Shown piece after piece: positions 16,640 to 23,632 of a stretch of 38,686 nt of DNA (the stretch's first letter is position 1; every line of letters starts with the position of its first letter). Origin of the DNA: Rhodoplanes serenus (GTDB lineage Bacteria; Pseudomonadota; Alphaproteobacteria; Rhizobiales; Xanthobacteraceae); contig CAMAWG010000021.1 of the NCBI GenBank assembly GCA_945861855.1, forward strand, positions 1-38,686, given 5' to 3'. Below the pieces are notes generated by a model. That model was not told the origin of the DNA, did no database searches, and saw nothing but the letters and a program-made list of their open reading frames with translations. The translations under genes and the position numbers were made by a program.

Positions 16640-16873
16640 CTACGCTGCGGGCTTGATGTGGCTGTCGCCGGCGGGTGCGGTCATCGGAGGGCCGGCCCGT
16701 TCCTCGGATTCGGCCAGTTCAAGGTACACCTGCTGCAAACGCAGATACCGCTGGCGACCCTCCTCGTCGTGGGTCTGTCTCGCCAGGGCAGCGCAGGTCG
16801 CGGCCTGCCTTCTGAGGCGCTTTGCAATTGCCAAAGCCGTCGCTCCGACTATCCAGCCATCGCACTGCATCAT
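16640..16873 (-). CDS. Small conserved-type hypothetical protein
   Basis: 77 residues. An Arg/Ala-rich helical core (KRLRRQAATCAALARQTHD) followed by RYLRLQQVYLELAESEE. Small proteins with this pattern are frequent in Bradyrhizobium-like genomes, but I know no function. It ends 4 bp from the stop of the convergent MetE-like gene. No signal peptide or membrane helix. No strong ribosome site before ATG 16873; the following Met is also possible. Confidence 0.6.
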   Translation of the reverse strand: MMQCDGWIVGATALAIAKRLRRQAATCAALARQTHDEEGRQRYLRLQQVYLELAESEERAGPPMTAPAGDSHIKPAA

Positions 16874-16931
16874 TTCTTATGTCGCAATGCAACATCAAAC
16901 TGTCATTGTCCCGTAACAACTCGCTCGCCGC

Positions 16932-18281
16932 TCAATTGTTGCGGGCGACCATCCCGCGCAGCGCCAGCAGGCGCTGCTCCAGCTCGCGCTTGAGGATGTA
17001 GTCGGGCCGCCCGAACGACCTGTTGCGGGTGGTGTTGAAGTCGCGCTGCTCCTCGCGCAGGCGGGCGACGGCCTTGCGGTCGAGCCGGGCGAGCGCGGCC
17101 TTGTAGGCATCGTCGATCTGGCGGTCGAGGCGGGCGAGGTCCGGGTCCGAGCAGATCGCCTTTTCGACGGCGCGCTTGGCGGTGCGGCAACCGAAGGTCG
17201 GCAGCAGGCGCTCCGACAGCGTGCCGCGCCGGTCGCGCTCCTGGCGGACGAATGCCAGGTTCTCCGCGGCCGAATCCATCCGCGGGTTGATGCGCAACGC
17301 CTGCTCATAGTCGGCGATGGCGCGTTCGAGATCGCCCTTCTTGCGGAACGCCGCGCCGCGGTTGTTGTAGGCGAGGTCGAAGCCCGGATTGAGCGCGAGC
17401 GCGCGATCGTAGTCGGCGATGGCGCGGTCGAGGTCGCCCTTCTTGTTGTAGGCGTCGCCGCGGTTGGTGAGGAAATTGGCCTGCGGCGCGATGCGGATCG
17501 CCTCGTTGTAATCGGCGATGGCCCGATCGTAGTCGCCGTTTTCCGCGTAGGAGAGGCCCCGGTTGTCGAAGAATTCCGGCCGCGTGGGATCGAGCCGGAT
17601 CGCCTCGCTCGCGTCCACGAGCGCGCGGTCGTTGCGGCCCTGCTTCTTGTAGGCCGCGGCGCGGTTGGTGAAGGCGCGTGCGCTGGTCGGATCGAGCCGG
17701 ATCGCCTCGTCGTAGTTCTTGATCGCGTTTTCGTAGTCCCGCTTGAAGTAGTAGGCGACCCCGCGGTCCCTCCAGCCTTGCGCGTAGCCCGGATCGAGCC
17801 GGATCGCCTCGTTGTAATCCTCGATGGCGCGGTCGTATTGCCGGTTGTTGTTGAACACATTGCCGCGGTTGTCGAACGCCTTGGGATCGTTGGGATCGAG
17901 CCGCACCGCCTCGTTGGCGTCGGCCAGCGCGCGGTCGAGACGGCCCGTGGTGCGGAAGGAATTCGAGCGCTCGCGGAAGGCGCGGGAGTTTTTCGGATCG
18001 AGCGCGATGGCGCGGTCGAGATCGGCGATAGCGAGCGGCATCCGGTTGACGAAAAAATAGACCGAGCCGCGATTGACCAGGGCCGGAACCAGGTCGTCGG
18101 GCCGGTCCTTGGAGGCATCGATCAGGGCGGTGCAGGCCGCGATGCGCTGTTCGGCCGAATACGCGCTCGCGTCGTCGGCGGCGCAGATTTCAGCGTTGGC
18201 GCTGGTCTGCGCCTTCGCCTGCGGCGCGGCAAACAGGGCGAGCAAACCGGTGGCGGCCAGCAATGGCAACGAACGTCGCAT
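16932..18281 (-). CDS. Exported TPR protein with LprI-like C-terminal domain
   Basis: 449 residues from ATG 18281, chosen because GGGGGA lies 5 nt upstream and the signal peptide (MRRSLPLLAATGLLALFAAP) starts directly there. About eight TPR units of 34 residues follow, each ending in a form of DRAIADYNEAIRLDP. The last 95 residues (CRTAKRAVEKAICSDPDLARLD, abbreviated here to its key residues C..A..AIC.D..LA.LD) resemble the lysozyme inhibitor LprI / DUF1311 type. Together this suggests a periplasmic scaffold or envelope-stress protein. The combination is seen in rhizobia from memory, but its role is unknown. Confidence 0.85.
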   Translation of the reverse strand: MRRSLPLLAATGLLALFAAPQAKAQTSANAEICAADDASAYSAEQRIAACTALIDASKDRPDDLVPALVNRGSVYFFVNRMPLAIADLDRAIALDPKNSRAFRERSNSFRTTGRLDRALADANEAVRLDPNDPKAFDNRGNVFNNNRQYDRAIEDYNEAIRLDPGYAQGWRDRGVAYYFKRDYENAIKNYDEAIRLDPTSARAFTNRAAAYKKQGRNDRALVDASEAIRLDPTRPEFFDNRGLSYAENGDYDRAIADYNEAIRIAPQANFLTNRGDAYNKKGDLDRAIADYDRALALNPGFDLAYNNRGAAFRKKGDLERAIADYEQALRINPRMDSAAENLAFVRQERDRRGTLSERLLPTFGCRTAKRAVEKAICSDPDLARLDRQIDDAYKAALARLDRKAVARLREEQRDFNTTRNRSFGRPDYILKRELEQRLLALRGMVARNN

Positions 18282-18428
18282 GGAAATCCCCCATGGCGGA
18301 TAGGGCACGGGCGGGCCGATCCCCGCCCTCCGTGGTCGCGTCCGGAGCGCAAAAGGTTCAACCGGCTATGGGCTTCAGGAAAAATGCGGCGCATCGATTC
18401 AGAGGTGCGCTGCGCTCCGGTCGCGGGC

Positions 18429-18434
18429 TATAAT
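18429..18434 (+). promoter_or_regulatory. Possible -10 box for the M24-like gene
   Basis: A perfect TATAAT, 63 bp before ATG 18497. No good -35 box at 16-18 bp, so only suggestive. AAGGAG at 6 nt before the ATG is a strong ribosome site. Confidence 0.35.
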
Positions 18435-18496
18435 GCGGCCAAGAACACGCCGATGCCGCCGGCCCACCGGCCATCAAGATACCCAAGGAGCGAACC

Positions 18497-19801
18497 ATGG
18501 ACGAGATTACCAAGCGCGAACCCAAGACCGTTCGGGCCGAGGACATCAACCCGCGCTACAACTGGGGCCGTCATCTGCCGGTGCTCGGCACCATGGGTGT
18601 CGATTTCGAGGAGCGCGTCGATTACCGCCGCTTGCAGCGCTATCGCCTGGCCCGCGCCCAGCAGGCGCTCGAGGCCTCCGACCTCGGCGCGCTTCTGCTG
18701 TTCGACGACAACAACATCCGCTACGTCACCTCGACCAAGATCGGCGAATGGGCCCGTGACAAGCTTTCGCGCTGGACGCTGCTCATCCGCGGCCAGGATC
18801 CGATCCTGTGGGACTTCGGCTCGGCCGCAGTCCATCACAAGCTCTATTCGCCGTGGCTCCGGCCCGAGGACTGCAAGGCCGGCCTCGTCGGCCTGCGCGG
18901 CACCGTCGATCCGGCGTTCGGACTGATGAAGCATCACGCCGAGGAGATGGCCTCGATCCTCAGGGCCGCCGGCGTCGCAAAAATGCCGATCGGCGTCGAC
19001 ATCATCGAGCCGCCGATGATGTTCGAGTTGCAGAAGGCCGGGCTGACGATCAAGGATGCCCAGCAGGTGATGCTCAGCGCGCGCGAGGTCAAATCGGCCG
19101 ACGAGATCGCGTTGCTCAACCGCGCCGCCGCGATGGTCGACGGCGCCTATCAACTGATCAACGATACGCTCAGGCCGGGCGTGCGCGAGAACGACATCGT
19201 CGCCGAGGTCAACAAGTTCCTCTACACCCACGGCTCCGACGACGTCGAAGCGGTCAACGCGATCTCCGGCGAGCGCTGCAATCCGCATCCGCACAACTTC
19301 ACCGACCGCATGATCCGCCCGGGCGACCAGTGCTTCTTCGATATCCTGCAGTCGTTCATGGGCTACCGCACCTGCTACTACCGGACCTTCAATGTCGGCC
19401 GCGCCACGCCCGCGCAACGCGACGCCTACAAGCTGGCGCGCGAGTGGCTCGACAACGCCATTGCCCGCATCAAGCCCGGCGCCTCGACCGCGCACATCTG
19501 CGAGGTGTTCCCGAAGGCGGGCGAGTTCGGCTTCCCGGACGAACTGTCGGCCTTCGGCTTGCAATTCGCGCACGGTCTCGGCCTCGCCCTGCACGAGCGG
19601 CCGATCATCTCTCGCGTCGTGTCGATGGATCACCCGACCGAGATCAAGGTGGGCATGGTCTTCGCGATCGAGACCTGGGCCCCGGCGACCGACGGCTATT
19701 CGGCCGCCCGCATCGAGGAAGAGGTGGTGGTCACCGACAAGGGCTGCACGCTGATCTCGCTGTTCCCGGCCGAGGAACTGCCGATCGCCGCGCAATACTA
19801 G
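18497..19801 (+). CDS. M24-family (creatinase/aminopeptidase P fold) enzyme with altered metal site
   Basis: 434 residues, with a creatinase N-terminal domain (about 45-190) and a pita-bread catalytic domain (about 200-425). Expected metal ligands: D282 (CFFDIL), H359 (QFAHGLGLALHERP), E392 (FAIETWAP) and E407 (ARIEEEV). The second Asp of the usual D-x10-D pair is replaced: the segment GYRTCYYRTF has Cys293 where Asp is normal. A change of this kind may mean a single or other metal, or a non-peptidase reaction (the DddP DMSP lyase is a relative of this fold). I recall similar sequences in rhizobia with the same RTCYYRTF pattern. Strong AAGGAG ribosome site. The gene ends 71 bp before the start called for the ModA-like gene. 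Confidence 0.88.
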   Translation: MDEITKREPKTVRAEDINPRYNWGRHLPVLGTMGVDFEERVDYRRLQRYRLARAQQALEASDLGALLLFDDNNIRYVTSTKIGEWARDKLSRWTLLIRGQDPILWDFGSAAVHHKLYSPWLRPEDCKAGLVGLRGTVDPAFGLMKHHAEEMASILRAAGVAKMPIGVDIIEPPMMFELQKAGLTIKDAQQVMLSAREVKSADEIALLNRAAAMVDGAYQLINDTLRPGVRENDIVAEVNKFLYTHGSDDVEAVNAISGERCNPHPHNFTDRMIRPGDQCFFDILQSFMGYRTCYYRTFNVGRATPAQRDAYKLAREWLDNAIARIKPGASTAHICEVFPKAGEFGFPDELSAFGLQFAHGLGLALHERPIISRVVSMDHPTEIKVGMVFAIETWAPATDGYSAARIEEEVVVTDKGCTLISLFPAEELPIAAQY

Positions 19802-19872
19802 GCCGGCCACGAAGAGCGCAGATCAGGATCGGTCTCCTCGCGGCGGCGGCCTTCGCCGCCGGGATTGCGATC

Positions 19873-20583
19873 ATGCAGGGAACCGCCGTGGAAGCAGCCG
19901 ATGTTCGCGTCTTCTGCACCGGAGCCGCGCGCCGGGCCTATGAGACGCTCGCCCCGCAGTTCGAGCGCACGACCGGCCACAAGCTCGTCACCCAGTTCGC
20001 TCTGCCTCCCGATCTCGTGAAGAAGGCCGATGCCGGCGAGCCGTTCGACGTCATCATCCTGTCCTATGACGTCGAAGGCCTGATCAAGCAGGGCAAGCTC
20101 GCCGCGAATTCGCGCACGGTTTTCGGCCAGATCGGAATTGGCGTCGCCATCCGTCAAGGCGATCCGAAGCCGGACTTCAGCACGGTCGAGGCGTTCAAGC
20201 GCGCGCTGCTCGATGCGAAGTCGATTGCAACCTCCGGCGAAGGTTCAAGCGGGCGCTACGTCGTCGGCCTGCTCGACCGCCTCGGCATCGCCGACCGGGT
20301 CAAGCCGAAGATCAAGTCGGGCGGCCCAGGCCATTCCGCGCAACTGGTGTCGCGGGGCGAGGTGGACTTCGTGGTGTCCGGCCTGCCGCCGCTGCTGGGC
20401 ACGCCCGGCATCGAATGGCTCGGCTACCTGCCGCCCGAAATCAACAACTGGCTCGCCTTCACCGGCGGGCTGAACGTCAATGCCAAGGAAGCCGAGGCCG
20501 GCCGCGCGCTGCTGAACTTCCTCACCACGCCCGCCGCAATCGCGGCGTGGAAGGACAACGGCCTGGAACCGGCCGCGCCGTAG
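19873..20583 (+). CDS. ModA-like (type II) extracellular binding protein; start uncertain
   Basis: 236 residues from ATG 19873. The body (DVRVFCTGAARRAYETLAPQ, then FDVIILSYD, TSGEGSSGRYVVGLLDRLG and FLTTPAAIAAWKDNGLEP) fits molybdate-type or related small-oxyanion/organic-acid binding proteins. In the same frame just upstream, 19822-19872 encode a good signal-peptide core (IRIGLLAAAAFAAGIAI), but no ATG, GTG or TTG begins it. Either an unusual start such as ATC at 19822 is used, an original start was lost, or the protein is now cytoplasmic. No permease or ATPase gene adjoins it. Confidence 0.8.
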   Translation: MQGTAVEAADVRVFCTGAARRAYETLAPQFERTTGHKLVTQFALPPDLVKKADAGEPFDVIILSYDVEGLIKQGKLAANSRTVFGQIGIGVAIRQGDPKPDFSTVEAFKRALLDAKSIATSGEGSSGRYVVGLLDRLGIADRVKPKIKSGGPGHSAQLVSRGEVDFVVSGLPPLLGTPGIEWLGYLPPEINNWLAFTGGLNVNAKEAEAGRALLNFLTTPAAIAAWKDNGLEPAAP

Positions 20584-20619
20584 CGCGAGTTTCACGCAGC
20601 CTTATTTTGGAACTCGCGC
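20583..20619 (+). terminator. Hairpin after the ModA-like gene
   Basis: GCGCGAGTT (20583-20591) pairs with AACTCGCGC (20611-20619), loop of 19 nt. It begins at the stop codon. No T-run follows; possible Rho-independent end of weak type or structured 3' end. Confidence 0.4.
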
Positions 20620-20769
20620 GGCGTCATTGCTCCGCCACAATTTCTTGCGGTGTCGCGAAGCAACAGTCGCCGAAATTTCCGATCGCCGCGGAGCGACAAA
20701 CTTGCCGCGGATTGGCGAGCGTGAAACACTCTTTTCAAAGTCAGACTCCCTTCAGTCACAGGAGCGGGC

Positions 20770-21057
20770 GTGAAAAACAATCGAGTCACACCATCGCGAT
20801 CGCTGCTGTGCGCGGCGGCTGGAATGCTAACGGTCCTGATCGTGGCGGCCGGGACGAAGCCTGCCGCGGCGCAGGCTGCCGACGCGGCGGACCGCTGCAC
20901 CCCCGATGTGATGCGGCTGTGCAGCGAGTTCGTTCCCGATGCCGACCGCATCGTCGTCTGCCTCAAGGTCAAGCGGCGGCAATTGAGCAAGTCGTGTCTG
21001 ACCGCGTTGCAGCCCAGTGGATCGCGCAAGCAGCGGCGCGCGCGCCGGGAAGACTGA
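20770..21057 (+). CDS. Small exported Cys-containing protein
   Basis: 95 residues from GTG 20770, with AGGAG 5 nt upstream. Signal peptide (about residues 1-35, ending near KPAAAQAADA). The mature part has four Cys: CTPDVMRLCSEFVPDADRI then CLKVKRRQLSKSC, and a basic tail (RKQRRARRED). Small periplasmic proteins with this C-x8-C pattern are common in Bradyrhizobium; function unknown. Confidence 0.7.
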   Translation: MKNNRVTPSRSLLCAAAGMLTVLIVAAGTKPAAAQAADAADRCTPDVMRLCSEFVPDADRIVVCLKVKRRQLSKSCLTALQPSGSRKQRRARRED

Positions 21058-21121
21058 TCCGGTCGGCTGGATCGATCGCCGTCCGCTGCGGCTTGATCGC
21101 GCGGCGCCTTGACGGCCCGCG

Positions 21122-21766
21122 CTATTGGCACATCGCCTGGCTGATGAAGGTCACGGTCGTGCACTCGGCCCGCGACGTCTGTCCGAGCAGGGCCCTGGCC
21201 GGACACTCCTCGGCTGAGGTGAAATCCATGCTCTTGCCAGAGGCGAAGCCGTGCTTACGGCAGAGTGCCACCGCGGCAGACAGACAGTCGGGGGCGCCGT
21301 TCGGCGCGGTGATGCAGCGCTCGCGTCCCTGCATCATGCGGGCGGCCGGAAGCTTCGCCACCGCGTCCACCGCGCTCCGGATGGCGTCGGCTGCGCTCTT
21401 GCCGGCCTCGGCGGCCTTGTCGTTGAAGTCCCGCCGGCCGGCGGCCGCATCGTCGCTCAGATCGTCCATCTTCCGCTTGGCGCCGCGCAGATGGTCGCGG
21501 AAACTGGTTGCGCCCTGATCGAACCAGCGGCCGATCGATTCGAACACGCCTTGCTTCGGCGGGGGCGCCGCCTGGACCGGTGGAGGGGCATCGGGCGGCG
21601 GTGCATTCTGCGCAAATGCCAACGGCGACAGCAACGTCAGGCCGGCGGCAAGGCAGCCCGCGGCCGCTGCGATCCGCCGCTGCCGAACCTCGATCCTGAT
21701 CCACGGACTGCGCATGGCTGTTTTTTGAAGCCCGCTGCCGATGATGACGGTCCAACCTCTCGGCAT
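21122..21766 (-). CDS. Exported or membrane-anchored hypothetical protein
   Basis: 214 residues; not recognised. From ATG 21766 there is a good AAGGG ribosome site, then a basic region and a hydrophobic stretch (about 32-50, AAAAGCLAAGLTLLSPLAFA), a Pro-rich linker, a charged helical part (about 75-140), and a C-terminal part with five Cys (ERCITAPNGAPDCLSAAVALC, and C in EECPAR, AECTTV, AMCQ). An alternative start is ATG 21715, which would give a shorter signal peptide. Convergent with the gene at 20770-21057. A promoter can be seen at 21858-21886. Confidence 0.7.
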   Translation of the reverse strand: MPRGWTVIIGSGLQKTAMRSPWIRIEVRQRRIAAAAGCLAAGLTLLSPLAFAQNAPPPDAPPPVQAAPPPKQGVFESIGRWFDQGATSFRDHLRGAKRKMDDLSDDAAAGRRDFNDKAAEAGKSAADAIRSAVDAVAKLPAARMMQGRERCITAPNGAPDCLSAAVALCRKHGFASGKSMDFTSAEECPARALLGQTSRAECTTVTFISQAMCQ

Positions 21767-21857
21767 CTGGCCCTTCCCTTGGCCTGCCCGGCGAGGTCTC
21801 GAACCGGCCCGAATTGCCGGACTGCGATGGCGAAATTGAGACTCGCACGTCGGAACA

Positions 21858-21886
21858 ATTATAGTGCAGCCACCGCTGGCAGTCAG
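21858..21886 (-). promoter_or_regulatory. Predicted promoter of the 214-residue exported protein gene
   Basis: Minus strand: -35 CTGACT (21881-21886), 17-bp spacer, -10 TATAAT (21858-21863). The 12-mer TGCACTATAATT (21868 to 21857) spans the -10 and is identical to the first 12 bases of the BoxR half-site at 7861-7872. Confidence 0.5.
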
Positions 21887-22521
21887 ACGCCAAATTTGAA
21901 CAGGGCCTTGACTGCGAAGTAAAGCAGGATGAGGGCCACCACGGCGGCAAACGCAATGAGTCCAAGGCGCTTTTCGATGAAACCCCGGATCGGCTCACCG
22001 TAACGCCGAAGCAACCAGGCAATCACAAAGAATTTGCCGCCGCGCGCCACGATGGCCGATCCGATAAACAACCAGATATCCACGGCTGCCGCGCCGGACA
22101 GAATGGTCACGACCTTCATCGGCGGCAAATGGGCCACGCCTGAGGTGATCAGCATGACCAGAATGGCGCCGCGGCTCGACGACGAGCGCAGCAGTTCGAA
22201 TTTGTCGAGACTTCCATAGAACTCGAGCACCGGGCGGGCGATCAATTCATAAGCGTAAAAGCCGAGAAGCCAACCGGCGATACCGCCCAGCACGGACCCC
22301 ACAGTCGCGATGAGCGCATACCGATAGGCGCGCTCCGGACGCGCCAGTCCCATCGGCACAAACAGAACCTCGGCAGGCACGACAAAAACCGAGCTTTCAA
22401 CGAAAGAAATGATACCGAGCCACCATTCCGCGCTTTTGCGGGCGGCAAGCGAAAGCGTCCAATTGTACAGGGATTTCAGCATGGCGGGCTTGCTTACCGG
22501 ACGGGTGGCCGCTTTGTCCAC
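21883..22521 (-). CDS. YqaA/DedA-family membrane protein (VTT domain)
   Basis: 212 residues with about five hydrophobic segments. YqaA-type features: WWLGIISFVESSVFVVPAE at the start, GGIAGWLLGFYAYELI, and the late ITSGVAHLPPMKVVTILSGA segment. DedA relatives take part in lipid flipping and envelope homeostasis. GTG at 22521 is used here; ATG at 22482 (MLKSLYNW) is an alternative with no better ribosome site. It follows hisE by 15 bp, so they are probably co-transcribed. Confidence 0.87.
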   Translation of the reverse strand: MDKAATRPVSKPAMLKSLYNWTLSLAARKSAEWWLGIISFVESSVFVVPAEVLFVPMGLARPERAYRYALIATVGSVLGGIAGWLLGFYAYELIARPVLEFYGSLDKFELLRSSSSRGAILVMLITSGVAHLPPMKVVTILSGAAAVDIWLFIGSAIVARGGKFFVIAWLLRRYGEPIRGFIEKRLGLIAFAAVVALILLYFAVKALFKFGV

Positions 22522-22536
22522 GCGGCGGGAGGGCGC

Positions 22537-22917
22537 TCAGCGCCGCCGGCTTTTGCGACGGGCGTCGAGCAGGACCACCTTGCGGCGCCCGCTGGTCTCG
22601 ACGTGCTTTTTCGGCAGCTTCTCGGCCAGGCCGAACAGACGCTCGCGCCGCGCCATCTCCGCGAAGACGTCGCGCGGCTCGATGCCGGCTTCGGCCCAGA
22701 GAACCACGAGATTGTAGAGCAGATCGGCGCTTTCGCGGACCACGGCCTCGGTCTCGCCGTTCATGGCGTCGATGACGACCTCGATCGCCTCCTCGGCGAG
22801 CTTCTTGGCCATCTTGGAGCGGCCGGCGCGCATCAGCTTGGCGGTGCGCGACACCGCCGGATCGGCGGTCCTGGCCGCGATCACCTGCTGGTAGAGCCGC
22901 TCCAGCGAATCATTCAT
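22537..22917 (-). CDS. hisE: Phosphoribosyl-ATP pyrophosphatase
   Basis: 126 residues from ATG 22917 (MNDSLERLYQQV). Second step of histidine biosynthesis: hydrolyses phosphoribosyl-ATP to phosphoribosyl-AMP. MazG-like all-alpha fold with the motif KKLAEEAIEVVIDAM and RESADLLYNLVVLWAE, which carry the metal-binding Glu/Asp. The basic C-terminal tail (LLDARRKSRRR) is somewhat longer than usual. The other his genes are not near, although in related genomes hisE is commonly in the his cluster. A second start 12 bp upstream is possible. Confidence 0.88.
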   Translation of the reverse strand: MNDSLERLYQQVIAARTADPAVSRTAKLMRAGRSKMAKKLAEEAIEVVIDAMNGETEAVVRESADLLYNLVVLWAEAGIEPRDVFAEMARRERLFGLAEKLPKKHVETSGRRKVVLLDARRKSRRR

Positions 22918-22982
22918 GCAACCATTCATACACCGGGATTGACTTTAAGTCGGTTAACGCTGCTTGCCGCAACGCAAACGAA

Positions 22983-23008
22983 AAGGCGCCGCGAGCATGC
23001 GGCGCCTT
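22983..23008 (-). terminator. Intrinsic terminator after the Gly/Tyr-rich exported protein gene
   Basis: AAGGCGCCGC (22983-22992) pairs perfectly with GCGGCGCCTT (22999-23008), 6-nt loop. Read on the minus strand it is followed by TTTTCGTTT. It lies 34 bp past the stop at 23043. Confidence 0.88.
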
Positions 23009-23042
23009 CGGTCGGTGGATCGCCGCTTCGGCGGCGGCTTGA

Positions 23043-23459
23043 TCAGTTGTAGCAACCCCAGCCCAGGCCATACCGGTGCCCGTAGTAACCGCCGGGGCAT
23101 CGGGGGTCATTGCCGTAACGCGGGCCGCTGGCGTAGCCACCGCCGTATCCGCGGTAATACGGGCCGGCACCGCCGTAGTATTGAGGCTGCTGGTAGTAGC
23201 GGCGCTGCTCGCGGCGGTATTGCTGTTGAGCCGCGATCCCCGCGATGGCGCCGGCAATGCCGACGAACGCGCCGATGGCCGCGGCATCGCCCGAGCTGCG
23301 GCGCTTGCGCCGCACGGAGCTGAAATCCGTATCGCTCGCCGTGGTCACGCCCGGATGCTTGGATGCCGGCGCGGCCATGGCCGGCGCGAACGTCATCGAA
23401 GTCAGCGCAATAGCCGCCGCGGTCGCAGCAGCAATGGCGCGGTTGCTCTTGGTGGTCAT
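23043..23459 (-). CDS. Gly/Tyr-rich exported small protein
   Basis: 138 residues. Signal peptide (about 1-30, ending FAPAMAAPA). Then a basic patch (VRRKRRSSG), a glycine-rich hydrophobic helix (AAAIGAFVGIAGAIAGIAAQ) and a Tyr/Gly/Gln/Arg-rich tail (QQPQYYGGAGPYYRGYGGGY). The C-terminal GYYGHRYGLGWGCYN looks like BA14K-type or related rhizobial surface proteins. Probably in the periplasm or outer layer. Own terminator downstream. Confidence 0.75.
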   Translation of the reverse strand: MTTKSNRAIAAATAAAIALTSMTFAPAMAAPASKHPGVTTASDTDFSSVRRKRRSSGDAAAIGAFVGIAGAIAGIAAQQQYRREQRRYYQQPQYYGGAGPYYRGYGGGYASGPRYGNDPRCPGGYYGHRYGLGWGCYN

Positions 23460-23632
23460 GGTCTTCGCCCTTTCTCGGTGGACGCCCCTCGACTGAGGCT
23501 CGGGGGATCAACCCAGGATGTAGGGATACGTTCCTGCGAGAATAGGTCGCGGCGGATGATGTTTTTGTAATGTAGAGGAACGGATGTTCATATTCGCGGC
23601 CTTTGGCCTTGCAGCCATGGCCGGTGGCGCTA

